Assembly (NCBI GenBank): GCA_016712885.1 | Contig: JADJQF010000004.1 | Location: 124,001 to 188,000 of the forward strand | DNA length: 64,000 nucleotides | Direction of reading: 5' to 3' | From: Candidatus Flexicrinis proximus | Lineage (GTDB): Bacteria; Chloroflexota; Anaerolineae; Aggregatilineales; Phototrophicaceae | Shown here: in pieces, positions 14,916-23,472 of the stretch | Layout: every line of letters begins with the position of its first letter | How positions within the stretch are numbered: the stretch's first letter is position 1 | The notes under the pieces: generated by a model | Told to the model about the DNA's origin: nothing | The model's database searches: none | The model's input: the letters and a program-made list of their open reading frames with translations, nothing else | Position numbers and translations under genes: made by a program

Positions 14916-16580
14916 TTACAGCCACTTGGTGATCTGCTCGACGAATTCGTCATTCAGGAAGCCGCCTTTTTGCAGCACCATGGTCGTCGAGCGTTCGAGT
15001 TCCTTTCGCTCGCGCACGGTCAGCTCTTTGGCCGTGACGACCGCGATGGGAATGCCTGCCAGTTCCGTGTCGGCCTTCATCTGGCGGATCAGCTCAAAAC
15101 CGTCGACATCCGGCATCATCAGGTCGGTGATGACGAGATCGGGGTGCCATGTGCGGATCAGCGTCAATCCCGCCGCACCGTTGTGGGCGAGGCGGATTTC
15201 GCAGTCGTCGCGGGTGGAGAGGATACGGTGCATCAGGCGGGCCGATTCGATGTTGTCCTCGATCACAGCGACGCGGCGGACGCGCACGCCGCCAACCGTG
15301 TCGATGACCGTGGCGAGGTCGTCGGCGGGCACGGCAGGCGTCGAACGCGCGCTGCTGAGGTCGACCTGTTTCTGCCACTGTTCGCCCAGGATCGTCTTTT
15401 CGACGGCCAGGGTATGACCCGAGCAGTTGACCACGACGATATCGTCGGGCTTGATGACGCGCTGACGGACGAGCTTGAATAACCCGGCGAAGGTGACGCC
15501 AGTGGCCGGCTCGACGCTGATGCCGTCATTACGGGCGAGCGTGCGAATGGCGTGGAAGGCTTCTTCGTCGCTGGCACTGACGAAATAGCCGCCGTTTTCC
15601 TGCACATAATCGTAGAGCAGTTCGTAGGCGCGGCCGGGATTGCCGGTTGCCAGCGTGACGATGACCGTCTGCGGATTTTCGTTGGGGGTGGCGACGCGCT
15701 GGTGGCGCATGAAGGCATCGACCATCGGCGCACAGCCGGACGACTGAATCATGCCGAATGCCGGAACTTTGTCGATCAGGCCGAGCGATTTCATCTCGCG
15801 GAAGCCTTTGCCGACGCCGATGGGACCCATGCCGCCGCTGACGCCCTGCAGGAACCAGTCTGGCGAGCGCAGTGGAATGCCGCCACCCATCTCGCGGGCA
15901 AGCTGCTCGCCGATCTCGTAGGCCATGGTCTTCATGGCTTCGATGGCCGCGACCGACTTGATGCCGCGGTCGAGGAAGATCCCGCGCGCCGCCGCGAACT
16001 GTGCCGCGAGCTGTTTGGTCTGGTCGTAGTTGCCGGTAGTCTTGATGACCTCGGCGCCGTAGATGGCGGTTTCGCGCATTTTGTCGTTGGGGGTCTGTCT
16101 GGGGAAGAATGCCCACAGTTTGATGCCGACCCGCGCGCAGTAGGCGGCGTAGGCGATGGCTACGTTGCCGGTGCTGGCGACGACCAGCTCATCGACGCCC
16201 ATTTCCTTGAGCGCGGAGATGGCGACGGTGGCCTGGCGATCCTTGAAGCTGCCGGTCGGCCCCTGACGCTCATCCTTGATATACAGGTGCTTGAGGCCGA
16301 GCGCGGCGGCGAGCGCATTGGACTTGATCAGGGGGGTGCCGCCCTCGCCAAGTGAAACAACGTTTTCGGTATCGTAGATCGGCAGGACTTCATGGTAGCG
16401 CCACAAGGATGAGCGTCGATTCTTCACATCGGCGATCCACGCGGCGGGGTCTTTGGGCAGGTCGTAGCGCGCCTCGACGATCACTTCACCGCATTTGGCG
16501 CAGGCTCCTGTGAAACTGCGCATGGGAGATTCGTGACCGCAGTTGGTGCATTGGAGCGTAATTTGCTTGGTGGTACTCAT
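14916..16580 (-). CDS. thrC: Threonine synthase fused to a C-terminal response-regulator receiver domain
   Basis: 554 residues. A zinc-ribbon-like start (C11-x2-C14 ... C27-x2-C30) leads into a fold-type II PLP enzyme with GPTGSFKDRQ (Lys113 as PLP lysine), STGN and the TGNPGR phosphate loop, consistent with conversion of O-phosphohomoserine to threonine. After a linker near 415-433 a complete receiver domain follows: acidic pair ED (441-442), phospho-acceptor Asp486 in VITDLMMPD, Thr516 in VVTAKEL and Lys538 in LQKGG. All key receiver residues are present. The ordinary enzyme ends near residue 415. A TATAAT box lies at 16608-16613. One unbroken frame; no sign of an artefactual join. Confidence 0.88.
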   Translation of the reverse strand: MSTTKQITLQCTNCGHESPMRSFTGACAKCGEVIVEARYDLPKDPAAWIADVKNRRSSLWRYHEVLPIYDTENVVSLGEGGTPLIKSNALAAALGLKHLYIKDERQGPTGSFKDRQATVAISALKEMGVDELVVASTGNVAIAYAAYCARVGIKLWAFFPRQTPNDKMRETAIYGAEVIKTTGNYDQTKQLAAQFAAARGIFLDRGIKSVAAIEAMKTMAYEIGEQLAREMGGGIPLRSPDWFLQGVSGGMGPIGVGKGFREMKSLGLIDKVPAFGMIQSSGCAPMVDAFMRHQRVATPNENPQTVIVTLATGNPGRAYELLYDYVQENGGYFVSASDEEAFHAIRTLARNDGISVEPATGVTFAGLFKLVRQRVIKPDDIVVVNCSGHTLAVEKTILGEQWQKQVDLSSARSTPAVPADDLATVIDTVGGVRVRRVAVIEDNIESARLMHRILSTRDDCEIRLAHNGAAGLTLIRTWHPDLVITDLMMPDVDGFELIRQMKADTELAGIPIAVVTAKELTVRERKELERSTTMVLQKGGFLNDEFVEQITKWL

Positions 16581-16607
16581 GAGTGCCCTCGAAAGATTAA
16601 GACCAGG

Positions 16608-16613
16608 ATTATA
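16608..16613 (-). promoter_or_regulatory. TATAAT -10 box of the thrC-receiver fusion gene
   Basis: A perfect TATAAT on the minus strand, 27 bp before the start codon. No clear -35 hexamer is seen. Confidence 0.4.
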
Positions 16614-16694
16614 CCGCGAGACAATCGATATTCCCCAGAGCGCTATCAGAGCTCCAAGACGAATATGGACAGCGCATAAGTCCTTCCTCAGGCC

Positions 16695-18842
16695 TCATGA
16701 ATTGACGACGACGACCGGGCAGGGGGCGTTGGCAAGGATGCGCTCGACGCGCGGCCCAAGATACAGCCGATCGCTGCCTACGCTGACGCTGGTACCCAGG
16801 ACGATCAGGTCAGCGCCGAGTTCGCGGGCGCGGTCGATGATCGTTTGGTCTGGGCTGCGATGACCGCGAACCTCCGCGCTGGTGGTGACCCCCTGAATCT
16901 CCCCCAGTTCGCGCAAGTCATCGGCGCCATGCTCGGCGATAGTCATCTGGCGCTGGAAAAGCTCGCCTGACGAGTCGAACTGGAAGTCGGTCGTGCTGCG
17001 CTCGACGACCTGCAAGATGACGGCCTCGCCTTCCGTCCCGGCCAGCGCGAAGCCGACCTCTGCCGCGCGTTTGGAGGCAGTCGATCCGTTGGAAGCGATC
17101 AGGACGCGGCGCGGCGACCAATCTTCATCGACGCTGCCGCGGACAAGCAGGGTCGGGCAGGGCGAGGTGCGCATCAGGAAGTCGACGATCGGGGTGAACA
17201 GGACTTCGGTGCTGCTGCTGGCGGCTTGCGGCGCGCCGATCAGCATTAAGCCGTAGTCCTTCTGCGCTTCGTCCAGGATCAGGCCGCCGGTGTTATCGCC
17301 GGTGACGACCTTTTTTGAGATTGATTGGCCGCTGAAACGCGCGGCCAGCCTATCGAGGAATGCGGCGGCCTCCGAGCGGTTTTCCGGCCGGGCCACCGAA
17401 AGCAGCGTCGCCGAGACCTGCACGCGGGCGTTGAGCCGTTCCAGAATACGCGCTTCGATCAGGGCGTAGGGGCTGCCCTCGGACTTGACGCGAACGGGCA
17501 CCAGCACGCGGCGGGTATTGGCAAGCAGGCTGTGCGGGTTTAGTTCCTGCTGGCGCTGCCGCATGAGCTCGTCGGGGGTCGCCTCAAGATGCTTCAATAC
17601 CCACCTCAGCATGACCGGCGCAATCATGGACGTCCCCACCGACATCACAACAATCACCGAGAAAATGTCCTGGTTCAGGATTCCCAGCGAAAGGCCGACA
17701 CTGGCCACAATGATCCCAATGGCGCCCCGCGCAGTCAGCCCGGCGCCAAAACTCAGCGCAGACCAATGATCGCGGCCTCCGACATATCGTGCCCCCAGGT
17801 ATGTTCCAACCACCTTGGCTACTGTCGCGACGATGATCAGGCCGATGGTGATGACTAACAGGCGCGGCTCAAACAACCTGACGAGATTCACCTTGAGTCC
17901 GGCCACGGCGAAGAAAATTGGAGCAAATACCCCCAGAGCGATGCGTTCAAGGGTATGTACAGGTTCGGGCGGAAGCGTGCGAATTTGGCCGAGCAGGATT
18001 CCAACCACGAATGCGCCGAGTACGGACTCGATGTTAAGCGCCTGGGCAAACGCGCTCCACGCAAACATCAGAACAACCATGAGGGCAAGAATCCGATCAC
18101 GCCCCGTTAACCCGTCTTGCACGAAGCCAACCGCACGTTCGACCAGCCAGCGACCGAGCGTAAAACTGAAACCCATGAAGATGGCGACTTCGCCAACAGA
18201 GGCTAACAGGGTCCCGGCGGTTACGGCTTCACCGGCCGCTAAACCAGAGACGATCGACAGCAGAATCCAGCCGATTGTGTCGTCGATCATGCCTGCGGCG
18301 ATGATGGTTTGGCCGATCGTTCGCCGGATCACGCCCAAATCCATCAGCACCTTTGCCACCACCGGAATCGCTGAAATCGCCAGCGATATCGCAACAAACA
18401 AGGCAAATACAAACCGGGCTTCCGGGGCGGCAAGCAAATCGTCGGGGATTAAATACCCGATTAGAATGCCAGCGATGAAAGAGACCGTGACCCCGCCAAT
18501 ACTGACTCCGATAGCGGTGCGCGCCTGACGCCGGATCAGTCCCAAGTCCATCTCCAGGCCTGTGATCAGAAGCAGGAACAGCGCGCCGAGCAGGCTGATC
18601 ACCTCAAGCAGGTAACCTTGTACCGGGGTCTGCGGGATGATCCATTGACCGAGGGCCGGGAGAAGGCCGCTGAGTACGGACGGGCCTAGGATGATTCCGG
18701 CGAGAAGCTCGCCGACGACCGTGGGCTGGCCAAGGCGCTGGGCCAGTTCCCCGAGCGCGCGGGCGGTGAGCAGCAAGAGGGCGATTTGAACGAGCAAAAC
18801 GAGAATATCGTGATGGCTCGCGGCACTAAACGGTTGCGTCAT
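16695..18842 (-). CDS. CPA2-family cation/proton antiporter with C-terminal universal-stress domains
   Basis: 715 residues from the ATG at 18842, which has a GTGGA site; an upstream ATG at 18908 is in frame but adds an untypical basic tail. Residues about 10-420 form the 12-13 helix Kef/NapA-type antiporter, with GLEMDL and AGMIDDTIGW holding the paired acidic residues of ion binding. Two USP-like domains follow (about 445-580 and 585-715), each ending in a small-residue nucleotide-loop pattern (LIGAP, LGTSVSVGS). USP tails on such transporters sense nucleotides. Exchange of Na+ or K+ for H+ is inferred. Monocistronic. Confidence 0.87.
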   Translation of the reverse strand: MTQPFSAASHHDILVLLVQIALLLLTARALGELAQRLGQPTVVGELLAGIILGPSVLSGLLPALGQWIIPQTPVQGYLLEVISLLGALFLLLITGLEMDLGLIRRQARTAIGVSIGGVTVSFIAGILIGYLIPDDLLAAPEARFVFALFVAISLAISAIPVVAKVLMDLGVIRRTIGQTIIAAGMIDDTIGWILLSIVSGLAAGEAVTAGTLLASVGEVAIFMGFSFTLGRWLVERAVGFVQDGLTGRDRILALMVVLMFAWSAFAQALNIESVLGAFVVGILLGQIRTLPPEPVHTLERIALGVFAPIFFAVAGLKVNLVRLFEPRLLVITIGLIIVATVAKVVGTYLGARYVGGRDHWSALSFGAGLTARGAIGIIVASVGLSLGILNQDIFSVIVVMSVGTSMIAPVMLRWVLKHLEATPDELMRQRQQELNPHSLLANTRRVLVPVRVKSEGSPYALIEARILERLNARVQVSATLLSVARPENRSEAAAFLDRLAARFSGQSISKKVVTGDNTGGLILDEAQKDYGLMLIGAPQAASSSTEVLFTPIVDFLMRTSPCPTLLVRGSVDEDWSPRRVLIASNGSTASKRAAEVGFALAGTEGEAVILQVVERSTTDFQFDSSGELFQRQMTIAEHGADDLRELGEIQGVTTSAEVRGHRSPDQTIIDRARELGADLIVLGTSVSVGSDRLYLGPRVERILANAPCPVVVVNS

Positions 18843-19015
18843 CGAAGGCGTTCCACGTTTAAGGTGTCGGAAGGGCGCAAATGTACTTGATCGACTGTGG
18901 ATATGCAAATGATGAAGGGCGCCGGCAGGGCTTTCACCGGGGCAGCAGCGGGCACATGACGGCAGTACGGGCTGGGCAAGTACCGGTCAACGGAAATCTC
19001 CCAAGAAACTGATGA

Positions 19016-19044
19016 CTGACAACGGGCGGCAGAAGGCCGATAAT
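19016..19044 (+). promoter_or_regulatory. rnpB promoter
   Basis: CTGACA (19016-19021), a 17-bp spacer and GATAAT (19039-19044). The expected transcription start, 6 nt on, coincides with the first base of helix P1 of RNase P RNA. Confidence 0.75.
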
Positions 19045-19049
19045 GGAAC

Positions 19050-19411
19050 GGCCCAAGCAGGCCAGGGGATCGCGGCGCGCTGGTCGCGCTGAGGAAAGTC
19101 CGCCCTCCACAGGGTACGGTGCGAGCTAACGGCTCGGCGGAGCGATCCGACGGAAAGTGCAACAGAGAGGTAAATTGCCGGGCGGCCGAAAGGCAGGCAC
19201 GGCGAGGGTGAAACGGCGGTGTAAAAGACCACCAGCGCATCCAGTAATGGGTGCGGCTTGGCAAACCCCACCGGGAGCAAGGCCGAACAGGCGCATTGGG
19301 GCGACCCGTCCCGCAAAAAGCGCCGGGTAGGCTGCTTGAGGCGCACCGCGAGGCGCGTCCCAGAGAAATGGTCTCTCACGACAGAAGGCGGCTTACCGGC
19401 CTGCTTGGGCC
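19050..19411 (+). ncRNA. rnpB: RNase P RNA, bacterial type A
   Basis: Catalytic RNA that trims the 5' ends of pre-tRNAs. The ends pair in a perfect 14-bp P1 (19050-19063 with 19398-19411). The universal core is present: GAGGAAAGTCC at 19091 (5' strand of P4/J3-4), the AAACCCCACCGGGAGCAAGG block near 19263-19282 (L15, binding of tRNA CCA), AGAGAAATGG at 19362 and ACAGAAGGCGGCTTA at 19381 (3' strand of P4). Length about 362 nt, typical for type A. Open frames on the opposite strand here are fortuitous. Confidence 0.96.
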
Positions 19412-19586
19412 TTCTGGACGCAGCAATTGAACGCGAGTCCGTGGACGGCTGGCCGAGGGTGGCCAGAGCGATGTGTTCGATTTATGCGATGGGGCGAACT
19501 GTGCGAACAGGCTGCCACTAGATAGAGGCTGAGTGAGCGCGGCACAGGGACTATATGGGCAGCTTTGACCCTCGACGGAGCAAGTC

Positions 19587-20095
19587 TTATGGCCGGATCG
19601 GGGGTGTTTTGCGCCGGTAGGCCAGCGAAAACGCCGGCTTTTCGTTCCAGAGCGCGGCGACCGACTCGGCCACTTTGCCGTGCCAGACACTCTCATGATA
19701 GCTGCCGTCTTCGATCTTGGCTTTGAACTGGACCAGGTTAGAGGCGATGACCTGACTCGCGGTCTCCGGATCAACCGGCCCCTCGCCGAAATCCGATTCA
19801 TGCTCAATGCGGGTGGAGTTGTCGTTGAGACGGAAAAACCGGACCAGGACACTGTGATCGGCGCCAGCGGTCGACCGCCATGAAATGAGCTGATTCGGGA
19901 TCTTCTGCGTGATCTCGGTGTACCACTCATGATCTTCGCCAGCGACCTCGCCCAACCACAAATGGCGAATCTCCGACAGCGGCTGGACGGACTTCACGTA
20001 CTGCATGAAATAGGGAACGCCTCGAAATCGCACCACTGGCGGTAGACGACATTGAGCGGCAGCTGAATATCAATCGTGTGTTTCAGGTAAGTCAT
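19587..20095 (-). CDS. SRPBCC/polyketide-cyclase-like protein, single-base frameshift
   Basis: Two overlapping frames together give one START-like SRPBCC protein. The first, from ATG 20095, reads MTYLKHTIDIQLPLN ... CDFEAFP and then stops; the second carries on with YFMQYVKSVQPL ... to the stop at 19587. The break lies in the G run 20013-20015, where one base is missing. The domain pattern (W-x2-FE-x-FP-x-FM, W-x-GE) matches small cyclase/dehydrase-type hydrophobic-pocket proteins. The ligand is unknown. Either a recent mutation or a sequencing error; the reading on each side is intact. Its promoter is decorated with two palindromes. Confidence 0.75.
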
Positions 20096-20167
20096 AGGGC
20101 GTCCACTGTATTCATCCGGCACGGTCGCGTCGAACCAAGCATAAAGGAAGCTTACTTACAGCCTACA

Positions 20168-20204
20168 GAATAACGAACGTTATGACAATAGGTCAAGAGA
20201 CCTA
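20168..20204 (-). promoter_or_regulatory. Promoter with two palindromic operators for the SRPBCC gene
   Basis: On the minus strand TTGACC (20191-20196), 17 bp, TTATTC (20168-20173). Two palindromes overlap it: ATAACG-AA-CGTTAT (20170-20183) over the -10 side and TAGGTC-AAGA-GACCTA (20189-20204) over the -35. This indicates a repressed promoter; the regulator is not in the window. Confidence 0.5.
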
Positions 20205-20396
20205 AATACTCCGGACTGCATCGGCTAAGTTTTCTCGTGGATGATGCCTATAGCATTGAGATCGGAGCTGTAAAGCATTGGGATGAAGCTCACGGCTAAA
20301 CCGGGACTTTTGCTATTAGCCGGGTGTCCGCAGAAAGCGGCGGGCTAAGGCTGGCAGCGGGCATGCTACAATAGATGCTTCTGAATTCCCCCAAAG

Positions 20397-21257
20397 ATGA
20401 TGTCCATGTCCCTGTTCGCGATATCGAATTTCCAGGCCGCTCCGCTGCTCAAAGCCCGTAAAGCCGACCTGCAGACTGCCAAGACCTCGCCCGACCTGAA
20501 CCTGACGATGGTCGATGTGGCGCTGGATGAGGTGGGCGTGGTTTATCCGGAACCGTTCGATGTACAGCTGACGTGGGCGCAGGTGACGCAGGTGGCAGCG
20601 GACGAGACCCACTGCTTCCGGTTTGACGGCGACGAACTGGTAAAGATCAACACGTTTTCGGCGGATACAAACCGCGCGATCTCGTTGTATCCGACGGTCA
20701 GCGCCCCAACGATGGTGCTGGCGGGCTTCCCGATGCACCGTATCAAAGACACCAACCCGTATCAGGACACGCTGCAGAAGATCAAGGCGGCCTCTCCGGT
20801 GAGCGGTCTGGTCCTGGATACCGCGACTGGTCTGGGATACACGGCGACGATGGCGGCCAAAACCGCGCAGCACGTCACGACCTGCGACATCGACTCGGGG
20901 GTACTGGAAATCTGCCGGTTCAACCCGTGGTCGACGGAGCTGTTCGACAACCCGAAGATCACGCAGCTTCACGGCGACGTCTTCGATCTGATCGAGGAGA
21001 TGGAAGAAGGGACGTACACCCGCATCATCCACGATCCGCCGACGGTGAGTATTGCCGGAGACCTGTATTCAGGGGACTTCTATGTGGAGCTGTACAGGGT
21101 GCTGCGTAAGGGCGGGCGGCTGTTTCATTACATTGGCGATCCGAGAAGCGGACTCGGCAGCCGGACGACGCTCGGCGTGGTGAAGCGTCTGCGCGAAGCG
21201 GGGTTCCGGAGCGTGCGCCCTGCCGACAAAGCCTACGGCGTGGTCGCCGAGAAGTAA
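20397..21257 (+). CDS. Predicted SAM-dependent methyltransferase (COG2521-like)
   Basis: 286 residues; Met1, Met2 or Met4 could be the start. The N-terminal third is a poorly conserved beta-rich domain. The Rossmann methyltransferase begins near 137 with VLDTATGLGYTATMAA (motif I) and CDID, and has the motif IV-like IHDPP near 213. The stretch DPPTVSIAGDLYSGDFYVELYR fits the COG2521 group of predicted methyltransferases of archaea and some thermophilic bacteria. The substrate is unknown, possibly nucleic acid. A TACAAT box precedes it at about 20366. Confidence 0.78.
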   Translation: MMSMSLFAISNFQAAPLLKARKADLQTAKTSPDLNLTMVDVALDEVGVVYPEPFDVQLTWAQVTQVAADETHCFRFDGDELVKINTFSADTNRAISLYPTVSAPTMVLAGFPMHRIKDTNPYQDTLQKIKAASPVSGLVLDTATGLGYTATMAAKTAQHVTTCDIDSGVLEICRFNPWSTELFDNPKITQLHGDVFDLIEEMEEGTYTRIIHDPPTVSIAGDLYSGDFYVELYRVLRKGGRLFHYIGDPRSGLGSRTTLGVVKRLREAGFRSVRPADKAYGVVAEK

Positions 21258-21311
21258 GCGCGGACGAGCCGATGCGCAGGCTGGAATCTCCGCCGAAAGA
21301 TGCTTTTTGGC

Positions 21312-21340
21312 TTGCGCGAAGGCGCGATTCACAGCACAAT
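21312..21340 (+). promoter_or_regulatory. Promoter of a probably leaderless mRNA
   Basis: TTGCGC (21312-21317), 17 bp, CACAAT (21335-21340). The predicted start of transcription falls on or next to the ATG at 21348, implying a leaderless transcript; no ribosome site is present. Confidence 0.4.
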
Positions 21341-21347
21341 ACGCGCC

Positions 21348-22391
21348 ATGAATGATCAAAACACTCCCCCCACTGAAGACGATACGCTGCCGGACAGCGA
21401 GCAGGACTCTGTCGCCGTGCCTGCCGAACCGGAAGCTGCCGAAGCCGCGCCGGAAATTGCCGCTGAGGCGCCTGCCGTTGAAGACTCGGAGCTCGAACCT
21501 GAGGCCCAGTCTGACGACGAGCCGGTCGACGCGGACGAGTATGACGATACCGACGAGGACTACCTCGACGAGGAATACGGCGAACTCGATGAGCTTGCGG
21601 ACGAGGATGAGGATGTCATCGAGACTTCGCCAGTGCCGCCGGTTGACTGGTCGGCCCTGGCTAATGCCGGCGCATCGATCAGCGAGGCGGAGGTGCCGGA
21701 CCTGACATCGGCCGGCGCTGGCGCCATGGAAGTCGACATCGACGCGGCACTGGCCGCGGTTGACTCGCTGGGCGCGGTGGTCGCCGCGGAACAGGAACGA
21801 AAACGCGAGGAGTCTGACCGCCGCGAGGCGCAGCGCCGCGCTGACGAGGAATACCGGCGCTGGGCGGAGTCGTATATCTTCCGGCGGCCGGGCATGATTC
21901 GCGTGCAGGGGGGCCGGGTGGTGACGATCCTGCCGGCAGTCGCGCTGATGGCGGTTGGCGGCGTGCTGACGCTGGCAACGGCCTCCGGTCAGACGATGTC
22001 GTGGCAAACCCTGGCGGCCGCAGCCAGCGCGGGGCTTTCGGTCTCGCTGATTAGCTATTGGCTCGCGTCTGGCCGTTGGGCGCGCGGGGCGTTGTTCGCG
22101 GCGCTGGTCGTCGCTGCGGGCGGGGCATGGGTATTCGTCAGCGAGATGCCGGATGTCGCGCTCTCGTGGACACTTCCGTTTATCATGCTCGGCGCGGCGT
22201 TTGCGCTGACCGGCCTGCTGGGCCGCCCGCGTACCGTCCCGTGGATTCTGGCGGGATTGGGGATCATCGCGGGGACGGTGATCGGACCGCTGCTTTCGCA
22301 GCGCGTGCTGGTGACGGCTGCGCCGTTCGTGCTGGGCGCGGCGGCCATTCTGGCAGTTCTGCCAGTGATTTTCCGGGTCCGCCGCAGCTAA
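21348..22391 (+). CDS. Acidic-domain integral membrane protein
   Basis: 347 residues from the ATG at 21348. The first 150 are extremely acidic (runs of Asp/Glu) and alanine/proline rich. A charged helical stretch (EQERKREESDRREAQRRADEEY, about 145-167) follows, then about six to eight membrane helices (180-340). No family recognised. The layout, with a disordered acidic cytoplasmic part, a coiled segment and a membrane bundle, suggests a scaffold or regulatory membrane protein. It lies 4 bp before a GT4 glycosyltransferase and probably heads that operon. Confidence 0.72.
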   Translation: MNDQNTPPTEDDTLPDSEQDSVAVPAEPEAAEAAPEIAAEAPAVEDSELEPEAQSDDEPVDADEYDDTDEDYLDEEYGELDELADEDEDVIETSPVPPVDWSALANAGASISEAEVPDLTSAGAGAMEVDIDAALAAVDSLGAVVAAEQERKREESDRREAQRRADEEYRRWAESYIFRRPGMIRVQGGRVVTILPAVALMAVGGVLTLATASGQTMSWQTLAAAASAGLSVSLISYWLASGRWARGALFAALVVAAGGAWVFVSEMPDVALSWTLPFIMLGAAFALTGLLGRPRTVPWILAGLGIIAGTVIGPLLSQRVLVTAAPFVLGAAAILAVLPVIFRVRRS

Positions 22392-22395
22392 CACT

Positions 22396-23472
22396 ATGCG
22401 CCTCGCGATCGATGCCAGCCGGACGACCCGCGCCGATCCTACCGGTACGGAACGGTATGCGCGTGACCTGATCGCGGCGCTCATCCCGCTTGCCAGCCAG
22501 CATCAAATCACACTGTATTTCCGCGACACGCCCGTGCCGGGGCTTTTCCCCGATGCGCCGAACGTGACGAATAAGGTCATCCCCTTCCGGCGGGCCTGGA
22601 CCCATGTGCGGCTGGCCGCCGCGCTGATGATTGACCGCCCCGACATTACGTTTGTGCCGGCGCACAGCCTGCCGTTCCTGTTCCCAGGGCGTGCCGTGGT
22701 CACCATCCACGACCTGGGCTACAAATTCTTTCCGCAGGCGCACCCGCTCAAGAGCCGGCTGTACCTCGATCTGACGACGCGCTACAGCGCGTACCGGGCG
22801 AGCGTTGTGCTGGCCGACAGCATCGCCACGGCGTCTGACCTGACGCGATTCTACAATACGCGCGCCGACAAGGTGCGGGTCGTATATCCCGGCGTGGACG
22901 CTCCCCCGATCGGCAGCCTGGCGGACGTCCGGGCAAAGTTCAATCTGCCTGAGCGTTATTTTGTGTTCGTCGGCACGCTGCAGCCGCGAAAGAATATCGA
23001 ACGGCTGGCGCAGGCCTTCGCTAAAGTCCGCGCCGAATTCCCCGATACCGGGCTGGTACTGGCCGGGGCGGAAGGCTGGCTGTATGACCCGAAGTGGATC
23101 GAAGGAATCGACGGGATTCAGGTGACTGGATATGTCAGCGACGAAGAAAAAGGGGCGCTCCTCAACGGCGCGGTCGCGCTGTCGTTCCCCTCGTTGTACG
23201 AAGGGTTCGGCTTTCCAGCGGTCGAAGCGATGCACGCGGGGACGGCCGTGATCTGTTCGCGCACCTCGAGTCTGCCTGAACTGACCGGAGACGCGGCGCT
23301 GCTGGTCGACCCGGAAAGCGTCGATGCGATTGCCGGGGCGATGCGGAAGATGCTGACCGACCCGGCGCTGCGGTTAAAGTTGATTGCCGGGGCGAAAATG
23401 CAGGCGCAGCGATTCACCTGGCAGTCGAGCGCGGCGGCGGCACTGTCGGCGCTGGAAGAGGCCGCGCGATGA
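22396..23472 (+). CDS. GT4-family glycosyltransferase
   Basis: 358 residues. GT-B fold: the N-terminal domain has the sugar-acceptor Gly-rich start (DASRTTRADPTGTERYARDL) and VTIHDLGY. The C-terminal donor domain has FVGTLQPRKN and the signature FPSLYEGFGFPAVEAMHAGT, with the Glu pair (E-x7-E) that binds the nucleotide sugar. It transfers a hexose from UDP-, GDP- or ADP-sugar, probably to a cell-envelope polysaccharide. Its stop overlaps the next start (ATGA), so it is coupled to the GT9-GT26 gene. Confidence 0.9.
   Translation: MRLAIDASRTTRADPTGTERYARDLIAALIPLASQHQITLYFRDTPVPGLFPDAPNVTNKVIPFRRAWTHVRLAAALMIDRPDITFVPAHSLPFLFPGRAVVTIHDLGYKFFPQAHPLKSRLYLDLTTRYSAYRASVVLADSIATASDLTRFYNTRADKVRVVYPGVDAPPIGSLADVRAKFNLPERYFVFVGTLQPRKNIERLAQAFAKVRAEFPDTGLVLAGAEGWLYDPKWIEGIDGIQVTGYVSDEEKGALLNGAVALSFPSLYEGFGFPAVEAMHAGTAVICSRTSSLPELTGDAALLVDPESVDAIAGAMRKMLTDPALRLKLIAGAKMQAQRFTWQSSAAAALSALEEAAR

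Noticed and set aside
18839..19379. Open frames opposite RNase P RNA
   Set aside because: They lie on the reverse strand of a clear rnpB; composition is that of a structured RNA.
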